Of a stretch of DNA of 64,000 bases, positions 22,676 through 33,530 are shown one piece after another (the first letter of the stretch is position 1; each line of letters starts with the position of its first letter). The notes below the pieces were generated by a model, which saw only the letters and a list, made by a program, of their open reading frames with translations, was not told the origin of the DNA and did no database searches. The DNA lies in assembly GCF_031454135.1 (NCBI RefSeq), contig NZ_JAVDQF010000001.1, positions 3,534,001-3,598,000 of the forward strand, given 5' to 3'. The position numbers and the translations under genes are program-made. Source of the DNA: Arthrobacter russicus (GTDB taxonomy: Bacteria > Actinomycetota > Actinomycetes > Actinomycetales > Micrococcaceae).

Positions 22676-24301
22676 GTGACCGAAAGCCAGCCGCCCTCCG
22701 GCGGCACTCCGTCATCCCCGCAGCGCAGTGCCCAGCGGCCGAGCGCCGTGCTACCGGTCGAGGTGGCCGAACTGGCGGTGTCCATCGGCCTGGTTCCGGA
22801 TGCCGGAGCCGGCCGGGTCGAAGTCACCGGCATCAGCTTGGATTCGCGCACCGTGCAGCCGGGCGATCTTTACCTGGCCCTGCCCGGGGAACGGGTGCAT
22901 GGCGCCAGTTTCGCCGCCGCTGCCATTGCGGCAGGAGCAGCGGCTGTGGTCACGGACGAGGAGGGTGCGCAGCTGCTGGCCGCAGTGCCGCCGGTTCCGG
23001 TACTCGTGGTCGAGAACCCGCGTTCGGTCGCCGGCGGTTTGGCGCAACGGATCTACCGGCATTCCCCGGTGGAGCTGTTCGGGCTGACCGGGACCAACGG
23101 CAAGACCACCACCAGCTATCTGATCCGGTCTCTGCTGGCTGCCCTGGGCCGGGGCAGCGGGCTGATCGGCACGATCGAGACCCTGGCCGGGGATACCGCG
23201 GTGCCCGCGACCCTGACCACCCCGGAAGCCACCGATGTGCATGCCTTGATTGCCCTGATGGCCGAAAAATCGCTCGATGCGGTGGTCATGGAAGTGTCCT
23301 CGCACGCCTTGGCGTTCGGCCGGGTCGATGGGCTGGTGTTCGACGTCGCCGGATTCACCAACCTCACCCAGGACCATCTGGACCTGCACGGCACGATGGA
23401 AGCGTATGCCGCGACCAAAAGCCGTTTGTTCAGCAAGGCGCACAGCAGGACGGCGGTCGTCACCGTCGACGACGCGTGGGGCCGGTGGATCGCCGATGCG
23501 GCCGAGGTCCCGGTGCTGACCCTGCAGACCGAACCCGCGGAAGCGGGCCCGGCCGACTGGCGGGTGGAAAGCGCGGTGCCACAAGGGCTGGGTTGGCAGA
23601 TCGAACTGCGCGCCGACGCCGCGCAGGGTGAGGACCGGAGCTTCCGTTTCCGGACGTCGTTGCCGGGCCGGTTCAACATCGCGAACGCGGCTCTTGCCGT
23701 GTTGATGGTCTTCGCCTCCGGGGTTCCCGCCGAGCAGTTGCAACGGGCCCTCGACGAGCAGGATCCGCTGAGCATCGACGTGCCCGGTCGGATGCAATTG
23801 ATCGGCCGCGAGCCGGTGGCGGTAGTGGACTTCGCGCACAACCCGGATGCGCTGCAACGGGCCATGGACGCGGTACGGCCCAACCGTCCGGGCCGGCTGA
23901 TCACGGTCTTCGGGGCCACCGGCCAACGGGACCAGGGCAAACGTCCGATCATGGGCGCCCTCGCGGCGCGCGGCTCGGATGTGGTGATCGTCACCGACGA
24001 CGATCCGCACGATGAGGACGCTTCGCAGATCCGGGAGCAAGTGCTGGCCGGTGCTCTGGAGGCTGTCGCGACCGATGCCCCCGACACACTTCTGGAAACG
24101 GTCGCGCCGCGGGCGGCCGCGATCGAGCGCGCCGTGGCCATGGCCGGCCGGGCAGACACGATTCTGATCGCCGGGCGGGGGCACGAGCACTGGCAAGAGG
24201 TGCGCGGGGTGAACCTGGCCCTGGACGACCGCCAGGAGCTCAGAGAGGCTTTGCTGCGGCACGGATTCACCCCCGAACCGGTTCCCGGGATAGAGTCCTG
24301 A
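22676..24301 (+). CDS. murE: UDP-MurNAc-tripeptide synthetase, probably L-lysine-adding
   Basis: Mur ligase architecture is complete, with the ATP loop [14 protein letters not shown] (residues 137-150), the central EVSSHALAFGRVDGLVFDVAGFTNLTQDHLD block, and a C-terminal domain. The segment that reads DNPR in meso-diaminopimelate-adding enzymes is here VTDDDPHDED (about residues 440-447). That change argues against diaminopimelate and fits L-lysine, the usual diamino acid in Micrococcaceae. Substrate choice is inference. The start is GTG, with a purine-rich AAAGAAAG upstream. Confidence 0.9.
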   Translation: MTESQPPSGGTPSSPQRSAQRPSAVLPVEVAELAVSIGLVPDAGAGRVEVTGISLDSRTVQPGDLYLALPGERVHGASFAAAAIAAGAAAVVTDEEGAQLLAAVPPVPVLVVENPRSVAGGLAQRIYRHSPVELFGLTGTNGKTTTSYLIRSLLAALGRGSGLIGTIETLAGDTAVPATLTTPEATDVHALIALMAEKSLDAVVMEVSSHALAFGRVDGLVFDVAGFTNLTQDHLDLHGTMEAYAATKSRLFSKAHSRTAVVTVDDAWGRWIADAAEVPVLTLQTEPAEAGPADWRVESAVPQGLGWQIELRADAAQGEDRSFRFRTSLPGRFNIANAALAVLMVFASGVPAEQLQRALDEQDPLSIDVPGRMQLIGREPVAVVDFAHNPDALQRAMDAVRPNRPGRLITVFGATGQRDQGKRPIMGALAARGSDVVIVTDDDPHDEDASQIREQVLAGALEAVATDAPDTLLETVAPRAAAIERAVAMAGRADTILIAGRGHEHWQEVRGVNLALDDRQELREALLRHGFTPEPVPGIES

Positions 24302-24307
24302 ATCGAG

Positions 24308-25843
24308 ATGATTGAACTTTCCGCGGCTCGAATCGCCGCTTTGACTGAAGGCCGGCTCACCCGCACGGTGGCCGGCGACCTGACCATCGACGTCGCGAAG
24401 ATCGGCACCGATTCACGCGAAACCGGTGCCGGATCGGTGTATGTCGCAAAGGTCGGCGAGCATGCCGACGGGCACGATTACATCCCTGCGGCGATCGCTT
24501 CCGGTGCGGTTCTGGTGTTGGCCGAACGCGAACTGAACGCGGCGGACGGCGCGCCTTACCCGGCCGTGATCGTGCCTGATGCGGTGGCCGCGATGGGCTT
24601 GCTCGCCGCCGAAGTCGTCCGGGTCATCCGGGCCGCAGGCGAGCTGACCGTCGTGGGCATCACCGGTTCGGCCGGGAAGACCACCACGAAGGATCTGCTG
24701 GCCGGGGTTTTCGCCCGGGTGGCGGAAACCGTGGCACCGCAAGAGTCCTTCAACGGCGAGATCGGGGTTCCGCTCACGGTCTTCCGGGCGGATCTGAGCA
24801 CCCGTTTCCTGGTGGTCGAGATGGGCGCGACCAAAATCGGGCACATCCAGTATTTGGCCCAGATGGTCAAACCGGACATCGGGGTGGTGCTCGGCGTGGG
24901 CAGCGCGCACTCCGGCGAATTCGGCGGAGTTGCCAACATCGCGCAAGCCAAGGGCGAGATGGTCGAAGCCTTGGGGCGTAGTGGCACCGCGGTGCTCAAC
25001 CTGGGGGACAGCCGGGTTTCGGCGATGGCCGCCCGGACCGTGGCCCCGGTGCTCTGGTTCGGCGAGGCCGGATTGCCGGTGCCGGACGGCCAGCCTGCGC
25101 TGCTCGCCGAAAACGTCCGGAGCAGCGCCCGGGCCACCCCGGAATTCGACCTGCGTTTCCCGGACGGTTCGGCGTGGCCGATTCGGTCCGAGCTGATCGG
25201 CGGCCATCATCTGAACAATCTGCTGGCCGCCGGCGCAGCGGCCTGGGCAGCCGGTCTGCCGGCCGAACAGATCGCGGCCGGACTGAGCGGGCAGGGCGCG
25301 AAGAGCCGTTGGCGGATGGAGCGCACCGAACGGGCCGACGGCGTCACCGTGATCAATGACGCGTACAACGCGAATCCGGAATCCATGCGGGCCGCTTTGC
25401 GGGCCTTGGCCGAATTGGGCCGCGGCGACGGCGACCCGGCCAACCGGCGTCGCACCTGGGCGGTTCTGGGCGCCATGCTGAACCTGGGCGAGGAATCGAT
25501 CCAGGCGCACAGCTCGCTGGGCCAGACCGTGGTCCGCTTGAACATTTCGCGGCTCCTGGTGATCGGCGCGCAAGCCCGGCCGTTGCACATCGGCGCGATC
25601 AATGAAGGGTCCTGGGGGGAGGAGTCCGTGCACGTGCCGGATCTCGACTCGGCTTTCGACTTTTTGCAGGAGGAACTCCGCCCCGGAGACATCGTGCTGT
25701 TCAAATCGTCACGCGACTCGGGGCTGCGTTACCTAGGCGATCGGATAGCATTGGCCCAAGCACAAGACGCCGAGCAGCATCCGGTGACTTCCCCGGAAGA
25801 CAGCATTTCGACTGTCTCAGACGAGACCAGCGGAGAGGACTGA
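24308..25843 (+). CDS. murF: UDP-MurNAc-tripeptide:D-Ala-D-Ala ligase
   Basis: MurF adds D-Ala-D-Ala to complete the cytosolic stem pentapeptide. It has the MurF N-terminal domain, ATP loop [15 protein letters not shown], the [21 protein letters not shown] stretch and [15 protein letters not shown], all diagnostic. It starts 6 nt after murE. The usual length and the C-terminal Rossmann-like domain ([12 protein letters not shown]) are preserved. The last 35 residues are an extra polar tail. Confidence 0.95.
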   Translation: MIELSAARIAALTEGRLTRTVAGDLTIDVAKIGTDSRETGAGSVYVAKVGEHADGHDYIPAAIASGAVLVLAERELNAADGAPYPAVIVPDAVAAMGLLAAEVVRVIRAAGELTVVGITGSAGKTTTKDLLAGVFARVAETVAPQESFNGEIGVPLTVFRADLSTRFLVVEMGATKIGHIQYLAQMVKPDIGVVLGVGSAHSGEFGGVANIAQAKGEMVEALGRSGTAVLNLGDSRVSAMAARTVAPVLWFGEAGLPVPDGQPALLAENVRSSARATPEFDLRFPDGSAWPIRSELIGGHHLNNLLAAGAAAWAAGLPAEQIAAGLSGQGAKSRWRMERTERADGVTVINDAYNANPESMRAALRALAELGRGDGDPANRRRTWAVLGAMLNLGEESIQAHSSLGQTVVRLNISRLLVIGAQARPLHIGAINEGSWGEESVHVPDLDSAFDFLQEELRPGDIVLFKSSRDSGLRYLGDRIALAQAQDAEQHPVTSPEDSISTVSDETSGED

Positions 25844-25850
25844 GCCGACG

Positions 25851-26966
25851 ATGATTGCAATATTGTTGGGCGCCGGAATCAGCCTTGCCCTGGCCATGAT
25901 CGGGACGCCGCTGTTCATCCGGCTCCTGGTCAAGAAGGGCTACGGCCAGTTCATCCGCGACGACGGGCCGACCTCGCACCACACCAAGCGCGGCACCCCG
26001 ACCATGGGCGGTGCCGTGGTGGTCGGCTCGGTGATCCTGGCCTATCTGCTGACCCACTTGATCATCTGGATGATCAACCCCAGATCGCAGGGCCCGACGG
26101 CGTCCGGCTGGCTGCTGATCTTCCTGATGGCAGGCATGGGCCTGGTCGGGTTCCTGGACGATTTCATCAAGATCTCCAAGCAGCGTTCCCTGGGCCTGAA
26201 CGCCCGGGCGAAACTCATCCTGCAGGCCGCGATCGGAATCATCTTCGCGGTTTTGGCGCTGAATTTCCCCGATCACGGCGGCCGGACGCCGGCGTCCACG
26301 AAGATTTCGTTCACCCGGGATATCTCCGGGCTGGACCTCGCTTTCGCCGGAGCCGGGCTGGGTGTCGTGCTGTTCGTGATCTGGTCGAACCTGATCATCA
26401 CGGCGGCAACCAATGGAGTCAATCTCACCGATGGTCTGGACGGGCTTGCTGCGGGAGCATCGGTGATGCTCTTCGGCGCTTATACGCTAATGGGGATCTG
26501 GCAATCCAACCAGAGCTGCGGATCTGCCCGGGCGGTCTCCTCGACGGTCTGCTACGAGGTGCGCGATCCGCTGGATCTGGCCTTGCTGGCCGCGATCCTG
26601 TTCGGCGCATTGATCGGCTTCCTGTGGTGGAACACTTCGCCGGCGAAGATTTTCATGGGCGACACCGGTTCGCTCGCGATCGGCGGCGCGATTGCCGGCT
26701 TCGCGATCCTGTCCCGGACCGAGCTGCTGCTCGCCATCATCGGCGGCCTGTTCGTGCTGATCACGCTTTCGGTGATTTTGCAGGTGGGCTTCTTCAAACT
26801 CTCCGGGGGCAAGCGGATCTTCAAGATGGCTCCGTTGCAGCACCATTTCGAACTCAAGGGCTGGGCCGAGGTGACCGTGGTGGTCCGGTTCTGGATCCTC
26901 TGCGGCTTGTTCGTGGCCGTCGGGCTGGGTGCTTTCTACGCCGAATGGGTGGTCTTCCAGCTGTGA
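25851..26966 (+). CDS. mraY: Phospho-MurNAc-pentapeptide translocase
   Basis: MraY transfers phospho-MurNAc-pentapeptide from UDP to undecaprenyl phosphate to form lipid I. Ten or so membrane segments are apparent, with the family signatures [25 protein letters not shown] and [12 protein letters not shown], plus the HHFELKGW motif near the C-terminus. It begins 7 nt after murF. Its stop overlaps the GTG of murD. Confidence 0.95.
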   Translation: MIAILLGAGISLALAMIGTPLFIRLLVKKGYGQFIRDDGPTSHHTKRGTPTMGGAVVVGSVILAYLLTHLIIWMINPRSQGPTASGWLLIFLMAGMGLVGFLDDFIKISKQRSLGLNARAKLILQAAIGIIFAVLALNFPDHGGRTPASTKISFTRDISGLDLAFAGAGLGVVLFVIWSNLIITAATNGVNLTDGLDGLAAGASVMLFGAYTLMGIWQSNQSCGSARAVSSTVCYEVRDPLDLALLAAILFGALIGFLWWNTSPAKIFMGDTGSLAIGGAIAGFAILSRTELLLAIIGGLFVLITLSVILQVGFFKLSGGKRIFKMAPLQHHFELKGWAEVTVVVRFWILCGLFVAVGLGAFYAEWVVFQL

Positions 26967-28528
26967 GTCCTACAGATGATTCCCGGCTGGCCGGACTGAC
27001 CAGCTGGGATTCTGATTGGTCCGGATTGCGGGTCGTGGTGACCGGAATCGGCAAAACCGGTTTTTCGATCGCGGATACCTTGGCGGAACTCGGGGCCCGG
27101 GTGGTGGTGGTCGCCGCTTCCGACGATGCCGCCGCCGAGCAGGCTGCGGAAACGCTGAAGATCGTGGGCGTGGACGAGGTGCTTCTGGGTGCCGAAAGTT
27201 CCCTGGATTTGCCGCTGGTCGGCGGCGAACCGGCCGAACTGGTGGTGACCTCGCCCGGCCTGCCGCCCGCGCACCCGCTGCTTGTGGCCGCGCAGCAGTC
27301 CGGGATCCCGATTTGGGGCGACGTCGAGCTGGCCTGGCGGGTACGCCAGCGTGCCGGGCGCAAAACCGCCGACTGGATCACGATCACCGGGACCAATGGG
27401 AAAACGACGACCACCACGATGGTTGCCGCGATCCTGCAGCAGTCGGGACTGCAGGCCATTGCCGCCGGCAATATCGGTACGCCGATCCTGGACGCGATCC
27501 GGGATCCGAACGGCTATGACGCACTGGCTGTGGAACTGTCCAGTTTCCAATTGCACTGGACCGAGTCGGTGTCCCCGGTGGCGAGTGTCTGCTTGAACCT
27601 CGCCGAGGACCACGTGGATTGGCACGGCTCTTTCGAGGCTTATGCGGCAGACAAGGCCAAGATTTACCAGCACACCCAGAAAGCCTGCGTCTACAACGCG
27701 GAACAGATCGAAACCGAGCGGATGGTCGAGGCGGCGGACGTCGTCGAAGGCTGCCGGGCCGTGGGTTTCAGCACCGGAACGCCCGCGGTCAGCATGGTCG
27801 GAGTAGTCGAGGGATTGCTCGTGGACCGGGCATTCATCGCGGAACGCAGAGACTCCGCGGTGGAACTGGCGAAGATTTCGGACATCGGCGATCTGGTGCC
27901 GCGGCACTTGGTGGCCAATGCGGCCGCCGCAGCGGCATTGACCCGGGCCTACGGGGTTGCCGTCCCGGCGGTCAAAGCGGGCCTGCTGGCTTACGACAAC
28001 GGCGCGCACCGGATCCAAGCCGTGGCGCAGCAGGACGGGGTGCTCTGGGTCAACGATTCCAAAGCCACCAACCCGCACGCGGCCTCGGCCTCGCTCGCGG
28101 CCTTCAAACCAGTGGTCTGGATCGCCGGCGGAGATGCCAAAGGCGTGGGTTACGACGAGTTGGTCCAAGCCCATGCCGGCCGGTTGAAAACCGTGGTGCT
28201 GATCGGTGCCGACAGCTCCGCGCTGCGTGCGGCGTTGCAACGACACGCGCCGAATGTCCCGGTGATCGCCCCGGATCCGGGCGAGACTGGAGGGGTGCAG
28301 CAGACCGAGGCCGTCCCGAACGGGACCCAGGCTGAACCGCGATCCCTGCCAGGGGACGCGGTAATGGCATGGGCCGTGAAGTCGGCCGCCGGCGTCGCCA
28401 CCGAAGGCGATACGGTGCTTCTGGCTCCGGCTGCTGCCTCCATCGATCAGTTTTCTTCCTACGCCCATCGGGGCGATGCGTTCATCGACGCCGTCCGTGG
28501 GCTCCTGGAAGGCGCAGGCAACAAGTAG
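26963..28528 (+). CDS. murD: UDP-MurNAc-L-alanine:D-glutamate ligase
   Basis: The Rossmann-like start [20 protein letters not shown] loop [16 protein letters not shown] and the [19 protein letters not shown] motif identify MurD, which adds D-glutamate. The GTG at 26963 overlaps the mraY stop (GTGA), giving 521 residues, a little longer than typical because of a 25-residue insertion near the C-terminus ([19 protein letters not shown]). The long frame upstream to 26624 lies over mraY and is not used. Confidence 0.93.
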   Translation: MSPTDDSRLAGLTSWDSDWSGLRVVVTGIGKTGFSIADTLAELGARVVVVAASDDAAAEQAAETLKIVGVDEVLLGAESSLDLPLVGGEPAELVVTSPGLPPAHPLLVAAQQSGIPIWGDVELAWRVRQRAGRKTADWITITGTNGKTTTTTMVAAILQQSGLQAIAAGNIGTPILDAIRDPNGYDALAVELSSFQLHWTESVSPVASVCLNLAEDHVDWHGSFEAYAADKAKIYQHTQKACVYNAEQIETERMVEAADVVEGCRAVGFSTGTPAVSMVGVVEGLLVDRAFIAERRDSAVELAKISDIGDLVPRHLVANAAAAAALTRAYGVAVPAVKAGLLAYDNGAHRIQAVAQQDGVLWVNDSKATNPHAASASLAAFKPVVWIAGGDAKGVGYDELVQAHAGRLKTVVLIGADSSALRAALQRHAPNVPVIAPDPGETGGVQQTEAVPNGTQAEPRSLPGDAVMAWAVKSAAGVATEGDTVLLAPAAASIDQFSSYAHRGDAFIDAVRGLLEGAGNK

Positions 28529-28544
28529 CGAAGGGCAGGTAGTC

Positions 28545-29813
28545 GTGGTCAACTCGCCCGTTCGCAGCAAGCCGTCCGTCCGCCAACCGAGCAGCGGCGC
28601 GCAAAAGCGCACGGTCCGCAGCCTCGGCAAAAACTTCTGGTCCAAGTTGGAGGGCCGCAGCAGCTCCGCGGGCTCCAGCTATTACCTGATCCTGGGCGCG
28701 ACCTTGGCCCTGGTGGTGATCGGCTTGATGATGGTCTTCTCCGCCTCTGCGGTGGAACAGACCTCGAGCAACAGCAATCCGTTGGTGCTGGGCACCAAGC
28801 AGTCGGTTTTCGCGGTACTCGGCATCATTGCGATGCTGGTGCTGTCCCGGATGAGCCCGAGACTGCTCAAAGGCGCTGCCTGGCCGCTCATGGCGCTTTC
28901 CTTGGTCACGCTGCTCCTGGTGGTCTTCGTCGGCTCGAACCGGGGCGGAAACCAGAACTGGATCGGCATCGGCGACTTCAGTTTCCAACCTTCGGAACTG
29001 GCCAAGTTCTCCTTGGCCCTGTGGATGGCCACGGTGCTCGCGGCGAAAGAGAAACTGCTCGACCAATGGCAGCACATGTTCCTGCCCGTGGTCCCGGTGG
29101 CGGCCCTGGTCGTGGGCTTCATCCTGCTCGGACGCGACCTCGGCACCGCGATGATCGTGATGGCGATTGCGGCTTCCGGATTGTTCTTCGCCGGGGTGTC
29201 CCGGAAGATCTTCATCGGGGCGGCGCTGATCGGTTTCCTCGCCGCGGTGGCTTTGGCGTTGACCAACAGCAACCGGCAGGACCGGCTCGGCGCCTGGTTG
29301 GGGCGCTGCGATCCAGGACAGGATCCGCAGGGCCTCTGCGACCAGGCGCGCAGTGGCATGTACGCCTTGGCCTCCGGCGGTTGGTGGGGCGTGGGCCTGG
29401 GCCAGAGCCGGCAGAAATGGAATTGGATCCCGGAGGCGCACAACGACTTCATTTTCGCGATCATCGGCGAGGAGTTCGGGCTGTTGGGCACGCTGGTGAT
29501 CATCGCGCTGTACGCCGTGATCGCGATTGCGATGTTCCGGGTGATCGTCCGGTTCAACGACATGTTCGTCCGAGTGGTTTGCGGCTGCATCATGACCTGG
29601 GTGATCGGACAGGCCTTCGTGAACATCGCGATGGTCACCGGGATCCTCCCGGTGATCGGAGTGCCACTGCCCTTGGTCTCCTACGGCGGAACGGCGTTGA
29701 CCGTGGGGCTCGCCGCGATGGGCGTCGTGCTTTCTTTCGCCCGGAACCAGCCCGAAGCCGACGCTGCCGGCGGCCGCAGCCGAACCCTGAAGAGAAAAAC
29801 CAAGGTTTCATGA
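28545..29813 (+). CDS. ftsW: Septal peptidoglycan polymerase FtsW
   Basis: This SEDS-family glycosyltransferase polymerises lipid II with FtsI. Ten transmembrane helices are seen, with signatures [33 protein letters not shown] (with the catalytic Asp region), [19 protein letters not shown] and the C-terminal [12 protein letters not shown]. The GTG at 28545 is favoured by the purine-rich AAGGGCAGG upstream; this gives 422 residues with a basic head of about 45. It overlaps murG by 4 nt. Confidence 0.93.
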   Translation: MVNSPVRSKPSVRQPSSGAQKRTVRSLGKNFWSKLEGRSSSAGSSYYLILGATLALVVIGLMMVFSASAVEQTSSNSNPLVLGTKQSVFAVLGIIAMLVLSRMSPRLLKGAAWPLMALSLVTLLLVVFVGSNRGGNQNWIGIGDFSFQPSELAKFSLALWMATVLAAKEKLLDQWQHMFLPVVPVAALVVGFILLGRDLGTAMIVMAIAASGLFFAGVSRKIFIGAALIGFLAAVALALTNSNRQDRLGAWLGRCDPGQDPQGLCDQARSGMYALASGGWWGVGLGQSRQKWNWIPEAHNDFIFAIIGEEFGLLGTLVIIALYAVIAIAMFRVIVRFNDMFVRVVCGCIMTWVIGQAFVNIAMVTGILPVIGVPLPLVSYGGTALTVGLAAMGVVLSFARNQPEADAAGGRSRTLKRKTKVS

Positions 29814-30919
29814 CCAACCCTTCGCCGAACCGCCCGCTGTCAGTCGTCCTGGCGGGCGGTGGTTCTGCCGGACACGTTTCCCCGCTGCTCGCCGTCGCGG
29901 CCAAGCTCCGGGCCCTCGTGCCGGACGCCAAGCTGCTCGCGGTGGGCAGCGCGTCCGGCCTGGAAACCCGATTGGTGCCTGCGGCCGGGCTGGAACTGGC
30001 CTTGATCGACCGGGTCCCGATGCCGCGCCGGCCCAATGCCGATGCGTTGAAATTCCCGATGCGGATGCGTCGGGCGATTGCCGATTCACGGCGGATCCTC
30101 CGGGAGGCCCGGGCCGATGTGGTGTTCGGCGTCGGCGGCTTCATTTGCACTCCGATGTATTTGGCCGCGCATCGGGCCGGAATCCCGATCGTGATCCATG
30201 AAGCCAACCTCCGGCCGGGTTTGGCCAACCGGCTCGGCGCCAGGTACACCGGCACCATCGGCACCGCCTTCGAGCAGACCGCGCTGCGCGGCTCGGTCTG
30301 GGTGGGCATGCCGATGCGCGCGGAGGTCGCCGATTTGGACCGGGCGGCCGCCCGTCCGGCGGCACGGCAGGCACTCGGCCTCGACCCGGGGAAGACCACC
30401 CTCGTGGTCACCGGCGGTTCACTCGGCGCGGTCCGGATCAACGAGGCGTTGAGCCGTTCGCTGCCGGCGCTGGCCGAGTCCGGGATCCAGGTGCTGCACA
30501 TCACCGGCGCGGGGAAGTCGCTCAAGGACCAGGCGGGCAACCTGCTCCGCGCCCCGGGATACCACCAGGTCGAATACGTGGACGGAATGGAACTGGCCTA
30601 CGCCGCGGCTGATCTGATGGTCTGCCGGGCCGGTGCCGGAACTGTGAGCGAGGTGGCAGCCACCGGCACCCCGGCCGTTTTCGTGCCGCTGCCGGTCGGC
30701 AACGGCGAACAGGCGTTGAACGCCGGGACCCTGGTGCGCCACGGTGCCGCGTTGGCGGTAGCGGACAAAGACTTCTCGGCAGACTGGATCGCAGCGAACC
30801 TGTTGCCGTTGCTGCGCGACGAGCCCCGGCTGATCGCGATGGGGGATGCCGCGGGCCGGCACGGCATTCGCGATGCCGCGCTGAAAATGGCCGAACTCGT
30901 GGTCGGAGCCGCCCGATGA
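29810..30919 (+). CDS. murG: Lipid II synthase (GlcNAc transferase) MurG
   Basis: MurG adds GlcNAc to lipid I at the inner membrane face. The GT28 N-terminal motif is [17 protein letters not shown], with the second glycine-rich loop [28 protein letters not shown] and the donor-binding [13 protein letters not shown] and [27 protein letters not shown] overlaps the ftsW stop (ATGA). Its length of 369 is standard. Confidence 0.95.
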   Translation: MTNPSPNRPLSVVLAGGGSAGHVSPLLAVAAKLRALVPDAKLLAVGSASGLETRLVPAAGLELALIDRVPMPRRPNADALKFPMRMRRAIADSRRILREARADVVFGVGGFICTPMYLAAHRAGIPIVIHEANLRPGLANRLGARYTGTIGTAFEQTALRGSVWVGMPMRAEVADLDRAAARPAARQALGLDPGKTTLVVTGGSLGAVRINEALSRSLPALAESGIQVLHITGAGKSLKDQAGNLLRAPGYHQVEYVDGMELAYAAADLMVCRAGAGTVSEVAATGTPAVFVPLPVGNGEQALNAGTLVRHGAALAVADKDFSADWIAANLLPLLRDEPRLIAMGDAAGRHGIRDAALKMAELVVGAAR

Positions 30920-32331
30920 ACGGAGAATTGAGCACGGTGACTCGAACAGCTGATCTGGGCCGGGTGCATTTCATCGGGATCGGCGGAGCCGGGATGTCCG
31001 GAATCGCCCGGATCCTCCTGGCCAGGGGGGCGGCGGTCTCCGGCAGCGATGCCAAGGATTCGGCAAGCGTGGCGCAGCTGCGCGAGGCCGGTGCCCAGGT
31101 GTGGATCGGGCATCACGCCGAAAACGTCGACGATGTGGACACCGTGGTGGTCTCCAGTGCGATCCGGCCGAACAATCCCGAGCTGCAATGCGCCCGGGAA
31201 CGCGGCCTCCGGGTGCTGCACCGGTCCGAAGCGCTGGCCTCGGCGATGGCCCAGGACACCGTGGTGGCGGTCGCTGGAACCCATGGCAAGACCACCACCA
31301 CGGCGATGATCGCGGTAGTGCTGCGCGGTGCCGGGCTGGATCCCTCATTCGCGGTCGGCGGAAACGTGCCGGCTTTGGGGGTCAACGCTGCGGCCGGAAG
31401 CAGCGGGATCTTCGTCGCGGAAGCGGATGAGTCCGACGGTTCGTTCTTGAACTACCGGCCCCGGATCGAGGTGCTGACGAACGCCGAGCCGGATCATTTG
31501 GACCACTACGGAACTGCCGAGGCCGTGATGGCTGCCTTCACCGCGTTCATCGGGTTGCTGCCTCCCGAAGGGCTGCTGGTGGCGTGCGCCGACGACGAAG
31601 GCGCCTTGGCCCTGGCCGAACAAGCCGAAGCCGCCGGGAAACGCGTGGTCGGCTATGGCCGCGCGGCCTCGGCCCGGGTCCGCTTGATCGGGACGGATCT
31701 GGAGTTCGACGGTCCCACCGGGCGACGGAGCCTGCCGCTGGAACTCCAAGTCCCCGGGGAACACAATGCGCTCAATGCCGCCGCGGCCTTCGCCGTCGCC
31801 ACGGAATTAGGCGTCGCTCCGGAAACCGCCTTGGCGGGGCTGGCCGGCTTCACCGGAGCAGACCGGCGCTTCCAGCTTAAGGGCGAGGCTTCCGGGGTCC
31901 GGGTGTTCGACGACTATGCGCACCATCCCACGGAACTCCGGGCGGCACTGGCCGCGGCCCGGACCGTCGCTTCCGGGCACCGGGTCCTGGTGCTGTTCCA
32001 ACCGCATTTGTTCAGCCGCACCCGGGAGTTCGCAACGGAATTCGGCCAGGCTCTCGGCTTGGCCGACGCCGCCGTGGTGCTGGATGTCTTCCCGGCCCGG
32101 GAGGATCCGATTCCCGGCGTCGACGGCGGCCTGATCACGGCGACGGACCCGGCTTTGGTTTTCCAGCCGGACCGGGAAGCGGCAATCGCCCTCTTGGCGG
32201 CGCAGGCCCGGCCAGGAGACATCGTCCTGACCATCGGTGCCGGAGACGTGACCGAAGCGGGCCAAGCGCTCCTGCTGGCCTTGCGCGCGGCCGGCACCCC
32301 GGCGGCGGGAGGCGGATCCCATGGCGGGTAA
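30916..32331 (+). CDS. murC: UDP-MurNAc:L-alanine ligase
   Basis: MurC opens the Mur ligase series by adding L-alanine. Features are [18 protein letters not shown] at the N-terminus, ATP loop [30 protein letters not shown], and [14 protein letters not shown]. It overlaps murG by 4 nt and ftsQ by 11 nt, so translation is coupled. No murB or ddl gene follows in this cluster. Confidence 0.95.
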   Translation: MNGELSTVTRTADLGRVHFIGIGGAGMSGIARILLARGAAVSGSDAKDSASVAQLREAGAQVWIGHHAENVDDVDTVVVSSAIRPNNPELQCARERGLRVLHRSEALASAMAQDTVVAVAGTHGKTTTTAMIAVVLRGAGLDPSFAVGGNVPALGVNAAAGSSGIFVAEADESDGSFLNYRPRIEVLTNAEPDHLDHYGTAEAVMAAFTAFIGLLPPEGLLVACADDEGALALAEQAEAAGKRVVGYGRAASARVRLIGTDLEFDGPTGRRSLPLELQVPGEHNALNAAAAFAVATELGVAPETALAGLAGFTGADRRFQLKGEASGVRVFDDYAHHPTELRAALAAARTVASGHRVLVLFQPHLFSRTREFATEFGQALGLADAAVVLDVFPAREDPIPGVDGGLITATDPALVFQPDREAAIALLAAQARPGDIVLTIGAGDVTEAGQALLLALRAAGTPAAGGGSHGG

Positions 32332-33334
32332 GCGGAAGCCCCCGGTGATCGCAACCGGCGGCGGCCAGGCGCAGACCCGGCGTCCGGGGAACCCGGCCGA
32401 AGCCGGGCCGGCAAGCCCGCGCACCGAGCCACCGGCGGCGCAATCCACTCCGCTCCCGGAACCGAACCGGACGCCGGAACCGAAGCGGGCCGAAGCGCCG
32501 TGCAAAGTCTCGGTTGCGCCGATTCCGGGCGGCGAAGCGAAGCGGCCCGAAGCCAAGCCGGCGCAGGCCAAGGTTTTGGCATTCCCCGATTCGAAGCAGC
32601 GCCAACGCAAGCAGCAGGCCGCCGGGGGAGGCCGCCGCTGGCGGCTCTGGGCAGTACTGGGCGGGTTTGCGGTAGTGCTGGCCCTGCTGATGCTCGCCGT
32701 GATGTTCTCACCGCTGCTGGCGCTCAAGACGATCACCGTGGACGGGACGAAATTGGCCTCTTCGGACCAGGTCCAAGCGGCCTTGGCGCCGCTGAAGGGC
32801 AAGCCGCTGACCCAAATCGACCAGGGCCAGGTCCAGCAGCTGCTGACCGGCTTGGTCCAAGTCCAGTCGGTGAGTGTCGAAGCGCGGCCGCCGAGCACCT
32901 TGTTGGTACACGTCGTGGAGCGGATTCCGGTAGCGGTGCTCAAGAACGGCGAACAGTTCATCCTGGTGGATCCGCAGGGCACCCAGTTGGGTACCGTCGC
33001 GGACCCCGCAGCGGCGAAACTGCCGCTCATCGACGGCGGCACGGCGGCGATCGGCCAAGCGACGTTCAGCTCGATCACCGCGGTCCTCGCCGCGTTGCCG
33101 GAAGAAGTCCGAGCCCAAATGCAATCGGCTGCGGCGAGTTCGCCCAACGCCGTGGAACTGACCTTGCTGGACGGCAAAAAGGTCGTCTGGGGCGACGCCT
33201 CGCAAATGGCGCTCAAAGCCAAAGTGCTGCAAACCCTGCTGAACAACCCGCCGGTTGCCCAGCCGGGGAAGCCTGCGCCGGCGCCGATCAACACCTACGA
33301 CGTGAGTACGCCGAAGTACCCGGTGACCCGATGA
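32321..33334 (+). CDS. ftsQ: Cell division protein FtsQ/DivIB
   Basis: A long Pro/Ala/Lys-rich cytoplasmic region of about 105 residues leads to one transmembrane helix (LWAVLGGFAVVLALLMLAVMF). Then come a POTRA domain (LKTITVDGTKLASSDQVQAAL) and the beta domain (VEARPPSTLLVHVVERIPVAVL, FILVDPQGTQLG). This is the bitopic FtsQ layout, and the position before ftsZ agrees. FtsQ links early and late divisome proteins. An unusually long cytoplasmic head is common in actinobacteria. Confidence 0.9.
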   Translation: MAGKRKPPVIATGGGQAQTRRPGNPAEAGPASPRTEPPAAQSTPLPEPNRTPEPKRAEAPCKVSVAPIPGGEAKRPEAKPAQAKVLAFPDSKQRQRKQQAAGGGRRWRLWAVLGGFAVVLALLMLAVMFSPLLALKTITVDGTKLASSDQVQAALAPLKGKPLTQIDQGQVQQLLTGLVQVQSVSVEARPPSTLLVHVVERIPVAVLKNGEQFILVDPQGTQLGTVADPAAAKLPLIDGGTAAIGQATFSSITAVLAALPEEVRAQMQSAAASSPNAVELTLLDGKKVVWGDASQMALKAKVLQTLLNNPPVAQPGKPAPAPINTYDVSTPKYPVTR

Positions 33335-33530
33335 CGGGCGAGCTGGAAACAGGCGATTTCATGGGTATTCGTACGACACGCGGGCAGGGTTATTGCATGA
33401 GCGGGCTTAGCCCCATAGCGTCGCAATCAAGAGTTACTTGACATAACTATAACCCTCAAGTAGAGGGTTAAGGTTTGCAAGCTTCAAGCACCGTTGAACT
33501 TCAGGCACTATCGAACAAGGGACAGCAACC
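33335..33530. other. Non-coding gap ftsQ-ftsZ
   Basis: The 196 nt hold no credible gene. The first 100 nt show nothing recognisable; the rest contains the ftsZ promoter region and its inverted repeat. Confidence 0.6.
33438..33469 (+). promoter_or_regulatory. ftsZ promoter with perfect inverted repeat
   Basis: TTGACA at 33438-33443 is a consensus -35. At a 17-bp spacer the -10 position (33461-33466, TAGAGG) falls in the right half of AACCCTC-AAGTA-GAGGGTT (33451-33469), a perfect 7+5+7 inverted repeat. The repeat is placed to act as an operator; as RNA it would be at the very 5' end or absent. Confidence 0.55.
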
